A stretch of 64,000 nt of DNA, from the NCBI GenBank assembly GCA_036172665.1, contig CM069875.1, positions 21,979,806 to 22,043,805 of the forward strand, in the 5' to 3' direction. The stretch comes from Prosopocoilus inquinatus. Its lineage: Eukaryota > Arthropoda > Insecta > Coleoptera > Lucanidae. Shown one piece after another: positions 57,303-64,000 of this stretch. Made by a program: the position numbers and the translations under genes. Under the pieces are notes generated by a model that was not told where the DNA came from, made no database searches, and was given only the letters and a program-made list of their open reading frames with translations. The first letter of the stretch is position 1. Every line of letters starts with the position of its first letter.

Positions 57303-58310
57303 ATGACCGATAAATGTATGAAACAAAAACTTTTGTTAAAACGTAAAAATATTCGAGACAAATTAAATTATTTAAAACATGGTGAATTAACCAAAGAAAA
57401 GACGTTTGAACCTATTACCAAACATTTGAAAAATATCGAAAGCAAATTAAAACCAAGAAACGAAAATGAATTATCCAACATCCACGTAAAACCTTCAACC
57501 TCTCAGCAAGAACAACAACAACAACAACAACTACATGATTTTACGACTCCCAAACAATATGATTTTGCAACTCCAAAAAGATTTTCTTCTATAAGAAAAC
57601 GTAAACCATCAGTGATGGATTTTAACGAAGATGAAGCTGACGAATCGGAAAGATTTAAAGAATCTATTTTAGAAAGTGTTGAATCGGATGAAGAGGAAGA
57701 TTCACGATTTAAGGGTCTCGATGAGAAAGCCTATGTCGATTATTTAGATCAGTATCATCCCTTACCTAGAAAATACATCAATGATATGTACACAGACGAT
57801 GAAAATAAAGAATTTGATCATAAATATGGAGTGAGACTCGATAAAAGAACTGAAAACTTAAGAATCGGTGACTCATCATTAAATCTCGATGGAGCTGACA
57901 TAATTGTTAAAAATAGAAGGTACAAAGGTACTCCAGGATTATATGAGTTACTGTTTAAAAAATTCCCCGAGAATTACACCAAAGAAGATACTAAAAATTA
58001 TAAACAAATCATTCTTAGGACTAATACTCATCGACGACATTATAAATCGAATAAACAAGTAGATGGCAGTAAAATGCAAAAGTATAAAAATATTGTAGCT
58101 CCTTTAATTAACAACAGTAATAGTACAGGTAGTGGATTGTTGATGCAAGCAACCGATAATAAAATCGATTACGTACATTGGAATGATCCAAATGAGCTTG
58201 TTGAAAGGTTAAGATTATTGTTAGCATCACAAGCGGCCGGTAATACGAGCCACACGAATGAAATAAATTCAATAATAGAGGAACTAAGAGAAGCTCGTAT
58301 CATCAGGTAA
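57303..58310 (+). CDS. DUF8207-like Polinton protein of unknown function
   Basis: 335 residues. The N-terminal third is basic and helical, with a short Gln run (residues about 68-75) and a duplicated FTTPKQYDFATPKRF phrase. An acidic Ser/Glu stretch follows. The conserved part is near residues 135-265: DYLDQYHPLPRKYI, then GADIIVKNRRYKGTPGLYELL, YTKEDTKNYKQII and RTNTHRRHY. I recognise this segment from frames annotated as DUF8207 in insect Polinton-like sequences; the assignment is from memory. It is encoded between ATPase and integrase, and nine bases separate it from the integrase start. Function unknown. Confidence 0.8.
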   Translation: MTDKCMKQKLLLKRKNIRDKLNYLKHGELTKEKTFEPITKHLKNIESKLKPRNENELSNIHVKPSTSQQEQQQQQQLHDFTTPKQYDFATPKRFSSIRKRKPSVMDFNEDEADESERFKESILESVESDEEEDSRFKGLDEKAYVDYLDQYHPLPRKYINDMYTDDENKEFDHKYGVRLDKRTENLRIGDSSLNLDGADIIVKNRRYKGTPGLYELLFKKFPENYTKEDTKNYKQIILRTNTHRRHYKSNKQVDGSKMQKYKNIVAPLINNSNSTGSGLLMQATDNKIDYVHWNDPNELVERLRLLLASQAAGNTSHTNEINSIIEELREARIIR

Positions 58311-58319
58311 AAAAAAAAG

Positions 58320-59258
58320 ATGGTGAATCTAATTACAGACGCTAAAAAACAAGTAGTAGATGAAATTCACAAACCTGCAAGAATTAATTTTCAAAGGCGT
58401 AAAGTCATAATTAAATCTTTGAACGATCTGTATCAAGCCGACCTGGTGGAAATGATTCCTTACGCTAAGGAAAATAACGGTTATAAATACATATTGATCG
58501 TGATTAATTGCTTTTCAAAATACGTTTGGGCGTTCCCTTTGAAGAATAAATCCGGATCCGAAGTCAGCAATGCCATGGAAAAGGTATTTAACGAACAGTC
58601 ACCTAATAATCTTCAGACGGACTTGGGAAAGGAGTTTTTTAATCAAGAATTCAAGAAATTAATGAAAAAATACAACGTTAACCATTATAATGTGTTCAGC
58701 GAGAAAAAGGCATCGATAGTAGAGCGAGTAAATCGAACAATCAAGAACGATATGTTTAAAAACTTTAACCTACAAGGCAACTACAAATGGATAAATTTAT
58801 TAAAACGTGTCGTGGAAAAATACAACAACAAAAAGCACAGAACAATAGGCATGAAGCCGATCGAAGTCGGAAAGGAAAACGAACAAGAATTGTTGAATAC
58901 CGTGTACAACAAAGTTAAATTAGTTGACTTTAAAAGTAAAAAATTCAATGTCGGTGATTACGTACGTATTTCTAAAATTAGAGGAATCTTCGATAAGACA
59001 TATATGCCTAATTGGTCAACGGAGATTTTCACGATTCGAAAAGTACAACTCACAAATCCGATTACTTATTTATTAAAAGACACAACCGGAAGTGACATAT
59101 CAGGAGGATTTTATAAAGAACAATTACAAAAAGTAAAATATCCAGACGTTTATCTCGTGGAAAAAGTTTTAAAAAGAAATAAAAATAAAGTGTTCGTGAA
59201 ATGGTTAGGTTTTGATAAGACACATAACAGCTGGATAGATAAAAATAACATTGCATAA
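58320..59258 (+). CDS. INT: Retroviral-type integrase with C-terminal chromodomain
   Basis: 312 residues. It would insert the linear element and create the 6-bp target duplication. The rve core carries Asp41 in QADLVEM, Asp101 in LQTDLGKEF and Glu135 in KKASIVERVNRT. NNKKHRTIGMKPIEV is the usual post-core motif. A basic SH3-like segment (VGDYVRISKI) comes next. The C-terminal 35 residues (VEKVLKRNKNKVFVKWLGF, then NSWI) form a chromodomain, which may direct integration to modified histones. The start at 58320 is preceded by an A-run. Confidence 0.93.
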   Translation: MVNLITDAKKQVVDEIHKPARINFQRRKVIIKSLNDLYQADLVEMIPYAKENNGYKYILIVINCFSKYVWAFPLKNKSGSEVSNAMEKVFNEQSPNNLQTDLGKEFFNQEFKKLMKKYNVNHYNVFSEKKASIVERVNRTIKNDMFKNFNLQGNYKWINLLKRVVEKYNNKKHRTIGMKPIEVGKENEQELLNTVYNKVKLVDFKSKKFNVGDYVRISKIRGIFDKTYMPNWSTEIFTIRKVQLTNPITYLLKDTTGSDISGGFYKEQLQKVKYPDVYLVEKVLKRNKNKVFVKWLGFDKTHNSWIDKNNIA

Positions 59259-59631
59259 GATGGCAAGGAGGAGAAAATTACAAGAGAGAATGTAAAGAAA
59301 AGTTTTAAAAAGAATTGTAGAAAGGTTTTATATTTATTCAAAAAGAAAAACAGTTTAATAAAATAATTTATAAATGACTAGCTCTTTTATTTACTTGTTT
59401 ATAGGTATATAATAGGTTTTAATCATATACATAATAGTTATAAATAAAAACAATATCATATAATGATGAAATACTAAAGAAGATAAGAGTAACATCCTTG
59501 TATGTATGTATAGTGGGGGGGAAATTGTACCTATATAAACGTTTCTACAACCGTAATCTAACCACTAAAGAAAAAGAAACGAAGCATTAATTATTTTGCT
59601 TTAATTATTTCTTTTATTCAAATTATATAAA
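59259..59631. other. Integrase 3' region and intergenic DNA
   Basis: AT-rich spacer with an AATAAA-like signal near 59357 that may end the integrase transcript, and a GTAGTGGGGGGG-like G-run near 59513. No gene is seen. Confidence 0.45.
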
Positions 59632-60132
59632 ATGTATATAATTGATCTACAAGGATTCCAATATCAAGAAAGTGAATTTATTATAAGAGAGGTGGCGATC
59701 TACGATGTAAATGGTAAGATGATGCATCACTCTTTAGTGTCAACACCACAGAAGAAGTCTTGGTTCTGTGAAGAATTAATCCGTCACATCGATTGGCAAA
59801 CTAGAAAACTTCATGGGTTAAATTGGAATACTTCAAACGACTATTATCATATACCGCAGGAAAATATTGGCATTTACATCAAAAGTCTAATAGGAAATGG
59901 AATTGTATTGGTCAAGGGACTTAACAAGAAGCAAGTGTTAAGTAAATTTTTAAATAATAACATTATTGATTTAGATCAATTTAATTGTCCTAATTTGAAA
60001 AAGTTGAAACTTACAAAAAATTACATAAAAACTCATTGTAACCTGCATGAAATTAATACATTAAATTGTGCCAAAGATCATGCTAATTTATTATGTCAAT
60101 GGTTTGTTACAGATTGTAATAAAAAATTGTAA
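59632..60132 (+). CDS. Conserved Polinton-associated protein of unknown function
   Basis: 166 residues. The pattern resembles short proteins common in insect mobile elements: IDLQGFQYQESEFIIREVAI at the start, IRHIDWQTRKLHGLNW in the middle, IVLVKGLNKKQ, then IIDLDQFNCPNL and a final CNLHEIN...CAKDHANLLCQW. Asp4, Glu14/Glu19, Asp113 and His144 are spaced loosely like an RNase H-fold exonuclease (DEDDh), so a nuclease is possible, but that is inference. A decayed partial copy of its last 170 bases lies directly downstream. Confidence 0.7.
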   Translation: MYIIDLQGFQYQESEFIIREVAIYDVNGKMMHHSLVSTPQKKSWFCEELIRHIDWQTRKLHGLNWNTSNDYYHIPQENIGIYIKSLIGNGIVLVKGLNKKQVLSKFLNNNIIDLDQFNCPNLKKLKLTKNYIKTHCNLHEINTLNCAKDHANLLCQWFVTDCNKKL

Positions 60133-60149
60133 ATATTAGGTTTTAAATA

Positions 60150-60250
60150 ATATTATAGATTTAGATCAATATAATTAGTAAATTGCGTCAAGAATTATGT
60201 TAATTTATTATATCAATAGTTTGTTAAAGACTATAATAAAACAATATAAA
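60150..60250 (+). pseudogene. Decayed partial copy of the upstream gene's 3' end
   Basis: The sequence from 60150 (TTTAGATCAATATAATTAGTA) matches 59966 onward of the preceding gene. From 60185 (GCGTCAAGAATTATGTTAATT) it matches 60070-60132, with the middle portion deleted and stops present. It is a degraded tandem duplication, not a gene. Confidence 0.65.
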
Positions 60251-60370
60251 TATTTAATTATGGTTTATTGAATCACATACATACAAATATATATATATAT
60301 ATATATAAATATACATCTTCATCATATACCTCTCCTAAATTTTAGGAATTTCACATACAAAATAATTTTA

Positions 60371-60799
60371 TTAATCATCTAACACAATTGAATACTTTTG
60401 TGATTCGAATAGATGTGCATCTTCATCATATTGCGCCTTATATTTTGGAAGGTCAGGTTTTTTTAGCACTTTATTTTCTAGAATTTTAATTTTTTTCGCA
60501 CAACCATCCTCATCGCTGTTCACTGCATCGGTAGTCCATTTAATTTTTCTTTTGGATGTTCCTTCAGAAGAAGGGGCTTCTTCTAACATGCGGTCATCAT
60601 CGTCTTGTTGGCTGATTGTATTAAATGAAAATTTCAGCATCGCCTGCTGGAACAAATTCATTTCCTCTTCTGTTTCCAACGCCAACCGTACATATTGAAT
60701 TGGTAAATTTCCAAATTTTTTTGTTAAAGTTTCACCTTTCGGTGAATAACTTAAACTTATAATCACCTGATCTTTTCCTTTAATTTGCAACGATTTCAT
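60371..60799 (-). CDS. Small acidic Polinton protein of unknown function
   Basis: 142 residues, unrecognised. The first 55 residues look folded (LQIKGKDQVIISLSY, LPIQYVRLALETEEEMN), the middle is acidic and Ser-rich (DDDDRMLEEAPSSEG) with a KRKIKW basic patch, a possible nuclear signal, and the C-terminus is acidic (YKAQYDEDAHLFESQ). It is convergent with the gene ending at 60132 and divergent from PolB. Upstream there are a GTAAG donor (60895) and a TATAG acceptor (60807) on its strand, so an 89-base 5' UTR intron is plausible. Extending the frame through it meets a stop. Confidence 0.6.
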   Translation of the reverse strand: MKSLQIKGKDQVIISLSYSPKGETLTKKFGNLPIQYVRLALETEEEMNLFQQAMLKFSFNTISQQDDDDRMLEEAPSSEGTSKRKIKWTTDAVNSDEDGCAKKIKILENKVLKKPDLPKYKAQYDEDAHLFESQKYSIVLDD

Positions 60800-61221
60800 T
60801 CCATATCTATAAAATAATTAAAAAAAATAATAATAAAATAAAAAAATTAAGCAACTTATGTTATAAATACAATGAAAAAAAAAAAAAAAATCTTACCTAA
60901 ATAATTGTTTACATATCACGTATAACATTTTTATAGGTAAATCGTTCACGTCATTGGTTTGAACGATTAATGTGCATGGTACGTTGCCATTTTGATATTC
61001 TTAGTCTTCTGTTTGGTACTTCTTAGACACTATCCCTCTGTGAAACTCTGCAGCATTTATATGAAATTTAATCTAATTTTACATAAAATTCAACTATTTT
61101 TATTGAAAAACGATAAGTGTACGCTATTAAAAATGATTTTTACAGACATTCTCATATTTTGCTTATTTGAAAACTAATTGAAAATAACACTTGTATATTT
61201 TTATAAATATTCTGCAAAGTT

Positions 61222-61884
61222 TGTGGAAAACACAAATTACTGAGAAAGCATGACCTCAACTTTGTTGTAATCTGCATATTAAAATGATTTTTATAGACAT
61301 TTTGCTGATATCAATTGAACTTGTGTAACAATAATATTTTTACAGACATTTTATTGACGGAAACTTTATGGATAAACATAATTTAAGCAACTAAGCACTT
61401 CAACCTTGTTGCTATCTAAATATTAAAATGATTTTTACAGACTGTGGAAAACACAAATTACTCAGAAAGCATGACCTCAACTTTGTTGTAATCTGCATAT
61501 TAAAATGATTTTTATAGACATTTTGCTGATATCAATTGAACTTGTGTAACAATAATATTTTTACAGACATTTTATTGACGGAAACTTTGTGGATAAACAT
61601 AATTTAAGCAACTAAGCACTTCAACCTTGTTGCTATCTAAATATTAAAATGATTTTTACAGACTGTGGAAAACACAAATTACTCAGAAAGCATGACCTCA
61701 ACTTTGTTGTAATCTGCATATTAAAATGATTTTTATAGACATTTTGCTGATATCAATTGAACTTGTGTAACAATAATATTTTTACAGACATTTTATTGAC
61801 GGAAACTTTGTGGATAAACATAATTTAAGCAACTAAGCACTTCAACCTTTTTGCTATCTAAATATTAAAATGATTTTTACAGAC
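61222..61884. repeat. Three exact-length 221-bp tandem repeats
   Basis: Units start at TGTGGAAAACACAAATTACT at 61222, 61443 and 61664 and end with GATTTTTACAGAC, each 221 bases long with only a few differences. Within a unit the phrase TTTTTA(C/T)AGACATTTT appears two or three times. Diverged pieces flank the array (61121-61221 and 61885-62010). It sits in the intergenic region before the PolB start. It could be an origin-like or regulatory array, or a replication-slippage product. Confidence 0.9.
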
Positions 61885-62113
61885 ATTTTGTATGACATCA
61901 ATCGAACACGTGTAGATTTTTATAAAATATTCTGCAAGTTCTAGAAGGCATAGTATATATACATTTTTTATGCAATTAAGTACTTCAACTTTGTTGTTAT
62001 CTCAATATTATTGATTTTGAAATTAAAATTTGTTTTACCAGCAGACAAATATCAGTTTATTAGTAACGCTTGCATAAATCCCACACACACACACACATAC
62101 AAAAGTGTGAATC

Positions 62114-64000
62114 ATGAATTTCAGTCAGCAGTTGGGTGGCATCTTGAAGAAGATTGAAACTGTTGGTAAGTTAGTTAAAACAAAAAAAGATTATTTAAAA
62201 TGGGTTAAATTCATTAAAAAAACAATTTTTTTAACCAAGAAGTACTTAAAGCTTTTAAATAAAGAAAAAATTCCAAATTATTCAAAAATCGAATCGTATT
62301 TAACACTTTTGTTAAATTATAGAGAAATTTTTAAAGAACAGTTAAGAAAAAAAAGAAACCAAAAAAGAAAGTCTTTGGTTTGGCAGGATCTAGAGTCATG
62401 TTTTAAAAATAGAATGAGGACAGGTGCAGTAATTAATTTAAGCATTAAAGACCCAAATTTGTTTTTTCTAAAATCTTATAGACATTTTTATTTTAAAATC
62501 AAGAAAGAATTATCGAAAAGTGTTTTAAAAGTAAATGTAATATTTTTAGCCAACTTTGTTAAACCGCAAAATGGTGAAACAGATATCAAACATTTTACGA
62601 CTAGAAATCACGTAATTGATCACTCTACAAATTTAAAGGAATGGTACGAGATAAACGTTAAAAATAAAATTTTATCAAAATTAGAGGAATTTCAAGAAAG
62701 GGACAGCGGATGGGCTCTATATGAAATTTTACAATTAAAAATTAACATTAATAATTATACACCTATAACCGGAAGTATTTCAACGTATGTTGAAATACCT
62801 AATTTTATTAAAAATAAAAAGTGTGTCTTAAATATACAAAACAACGACAAATATTGTTTTCTATGGTCAATCGTGGCAGCTTTATATCCTGCACCTGCAC
62901 ATAAAAAATCTGAACGTGTTTCATCTTATCCACATTTTTCAAATGTTTTAAAATTTGAAGGTATTCATTTTCCTATTAGTTTGAAAAACGTTAAAAAATT
63001 TGAGTTATTAAACGAACTTTCAATTAACATATTTACAATAGAAAAAACAGAAGTATTACCAATTTCCTTGAGTAAGTTCGACTTTACAAAACGAATTAAT
63101 TTATTAATGATTCCCTGTGAAGAAGAAGAAAATTCTGATGATGATGAAATTAACTTAAATATAAACTCAGAGATTACATTTCACTTTGCTTTAATAAAAA
63201 ATTTGTCCGGTCTACTTCACAGACAAATCGGTAACTTACATAATAAAAAGTGGTTTTGTGAACGTTGTCTAAATCATTTCGGATCGGAAGAGAATTTGAA
63301 AAAGCACATAATTTCGTGCAGAGATATAAATAAAACTAAAATTACGATACCACTTGAAAGAGAAAAATATCTAACATTTAAAAATTTTAAAAATAAAGAG
63401 AAAGTTCCCTTTGTAATTTATGCAGACATAGAATGTATATTGAGAAAATATAATGATTTAAAATCTTCAAATAAAAACATAAAGCATCAAAAACATGAAC
63501 CCTTTTCTATAGCATATTTTTTGCTCTGTTCATATAATCCAACACTTTCAAAATTCAGTTTACATACTGGGAAAGATTGTGTAAGCTGGTTTGTCAATGA
63601 ACTAGAAAAAATCGGCTTAGAAATTAATGGTATTTTTTCGAACGTGGTACCGTGTGAGAAATTAACGGTAAAAGAAGAGTGTGACTATCGAAATGCCACA
63701 CATTGTCACATTTGTTTAAAACCATTCAACAATTTTACTGATATAAAAGTACGTGATCATTGTCACTTAACTGGCAGGTATCGAGGAAGTTGTCATCAAG
63801 CGTGCAATCTAAATTATAAAAACAGTAACGCAGTACCCGTAATCTTTCACAATATGTCAGGTTATGATAGTCATTTTATAATAAAAGCTTTAGCTACAGA
63901 AATTCCAGGCAAAATTGATTTATTACCGATTAATAAGGAAAAATATATTTCATTTTCTAAATACATTTCAAATACTAATATTAATTTTAGATTTTTAGAT
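62114..64000 (+). CDS. polB: Protein-primed family B DNA polymerase, N-terminal 629 residues (cut by window end)
   Basis: This would replicate the linear element using a protein primer. The frame is open from ATG 62114 to the window edge. Residues 1-230 are Lys/Asn-rich and helical. [17 protein letters not shown] (243-259) and HFALIKNL (357-364) form a conserved N-terminal module. A C2HC zinc finger uses C382, C385, H398 and C402. The exonuclease Exo I motif is YADIEC (D438, E440) and Exo II is HNMSGYD (N580, D585). Between them an inserted zinc domain has C531, C534, DHCH (548-551), TGRYRG, H561, C564 and N565. The polymerase palm motifs would lie beyond the window. Confidence 0.93.
   Translation, partial: MNFSQQLGGILKKIETVGKLVKTKKDYLKWVKFIKKTIFLTKKYLKLLNKEKIPNYSKIESYLTLLLNYREIFKEQLRKKRNQKRKSLVWQDLESCFKNRMRTGAVINLSIKDPNLFFLKSYRHFYFKIKKELSKSVLKVNVIFLANFVKPQNGETDIKHFTTRNHVIDHSTNLKEWYEINVKNKILSKLEEFQERDSGWALYEILQLKININNYTPITGSISTYVEIPNFIKNKKCVLNIQNNDKYCFLWSIVAALYPAPAHKKSERVSSYPHFSNVLKFEGIHFPISLKNVKKFELLNELSINIFTIEKTEVLPISLSKFDFTKRINLLMIPCEEEENSDDDEINLNINSEITFHFALIKNLSGLLHRQIGNLHNKKWFCERCLNHFGSEENLKKHIISCRDINKTKITIPLEREKYLTFKNFKNKEKVPFVIYADIECILRKYNDLKSSNKNIKHQKHEPFSIAYFLLCSYNPTLSKFSLHTGKDCVSWFVNELEKIGLEINGIFSNVVPCEKLTVKEECDYRNATHCHICLKPFNNFTDIKVRDHCHLTGRYRGSCHQACNLNYKNSNAVPVIFHNMSGYDSHFIIKALATEIPGKIDLLPINKEKYISFSKYISNTNINFRFLD

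Larger units (their letters stand above)
50520..64000. mobile_element. Polinton/Maverick DNA transposon (right end outside the window)
   Basis: Self-synthesising virus-like transposon, recognised by its combination of rve integrase, FtsK-like packaging ATPase, adenain-type protease, double-jelly-roll major capsid protein, penton protein and protein-primed DNA polymerase B. Virion genes run leftward from 56.4 to 51.2 kb. The ATPase-to-integrase genes run rightward from 56.5 kb, and PolB runs off the right edge. The frames of all main genes are intact. The left end is inferred: AGTAGTATAGC at 50520 directly follows the end of LINE similarity and starts with AG as Polintons do. CCTACC at 50514-50519 would then be the 6-bp target duplication. 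The stretch 50520-51130 would be the terminal inverted repeat. Confidence 0.93.

Noticed and set aside
60807..61003. An extra coding exon for the leftward gene at 60371-60799
   Set aside because: A donor at 60895 and acceptor at 60807 look good, but the upstream sequence in the matching phase meets a TGA within a few codons and has no usable ATG. At most it is a 5' UTR intron.

Overview
The window looks like insect (arthropod) nuclear DNA: AT-rich, with short simple repeats and many mobile-element families typical of insects. I found no host protein-coding gene that I can defend. The order of insect cannot be fixed from the sequence. Almost everything recognisable is mobile or repetitive DNA in different stages of decay.

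Layout. From 1 to 23 kb the DNA is non-coding with scattered repeats. The most important is a family with a 312-bp monomer (2.78-3.18, 4.69-5.71, 10.8 and 18.5 kb) whose intact copies carry a complete type-I hammerhead self-cleaving ribozyme. At 4.69-5.71 kb one inverted and two and a quarter direct monomers sit between 13-bp target-site duplications, as in a retrozyme. Foldback/MITE-like elements lie at 9.4-10.7, 12.4, 13.5-14.1, 16.5-16.9 and 19.3 kb, and a LINE relic at 21.4-22.2 kb. A Penelope-like element at 23.3-25.6 kb is a 2.2-kb palindrome of two 5'-truncated copies (reverse transcriptase plus GIY-YIG endonuclease) between 15-bp target duplications.

A Ty3/gypsy retrotransposon (30.15-34.54 kb; 173-bp LTRs differing at one base; 5-bp duplication CCGAG) lies inside an older foldback element. 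Its gag-pol frame has four premature stops and two frameshifts. A tRNA-derived SINE (37.1 kb) and several MITEs follow. A two-ORF LINE with an AP-type endonuclease (about 44.7-49.09 kb, poly-A tail) is broken by at least three frameshifts. Next to it are a GC-rich patch and a different LINE reverse transcriptase relic (49.9-50.5 kb).

From about 50.5 kb to the window end is a Polinton/Maverick, a virus-like self-synthesising DNA transposon, with most genes intact. A leftward block encodes virion proteins: a secreted coiled-coil protein, a 42-residue zinc-ribbon protein, a double-jelly-roll major capsid protein, a 47-residue protein, the penton protein, an adenain-type protease, a basic hydrophobic-core protein and a phospholipase A2 protein. 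A rightward block encodes the packaging ATPase, a DUF8207-like protein, an rve integrase with a chromodomain and a conserved protein of unknown role. A small leftward gene and three exact 221-bp tandem repeats precede a protein-primed family B DNA polymerase, which is cut by the window end. Together these genes could replicate (PolB), package (ATPase), assemble and mature (capsid proteins, protease) and integrate (integrase) the element.
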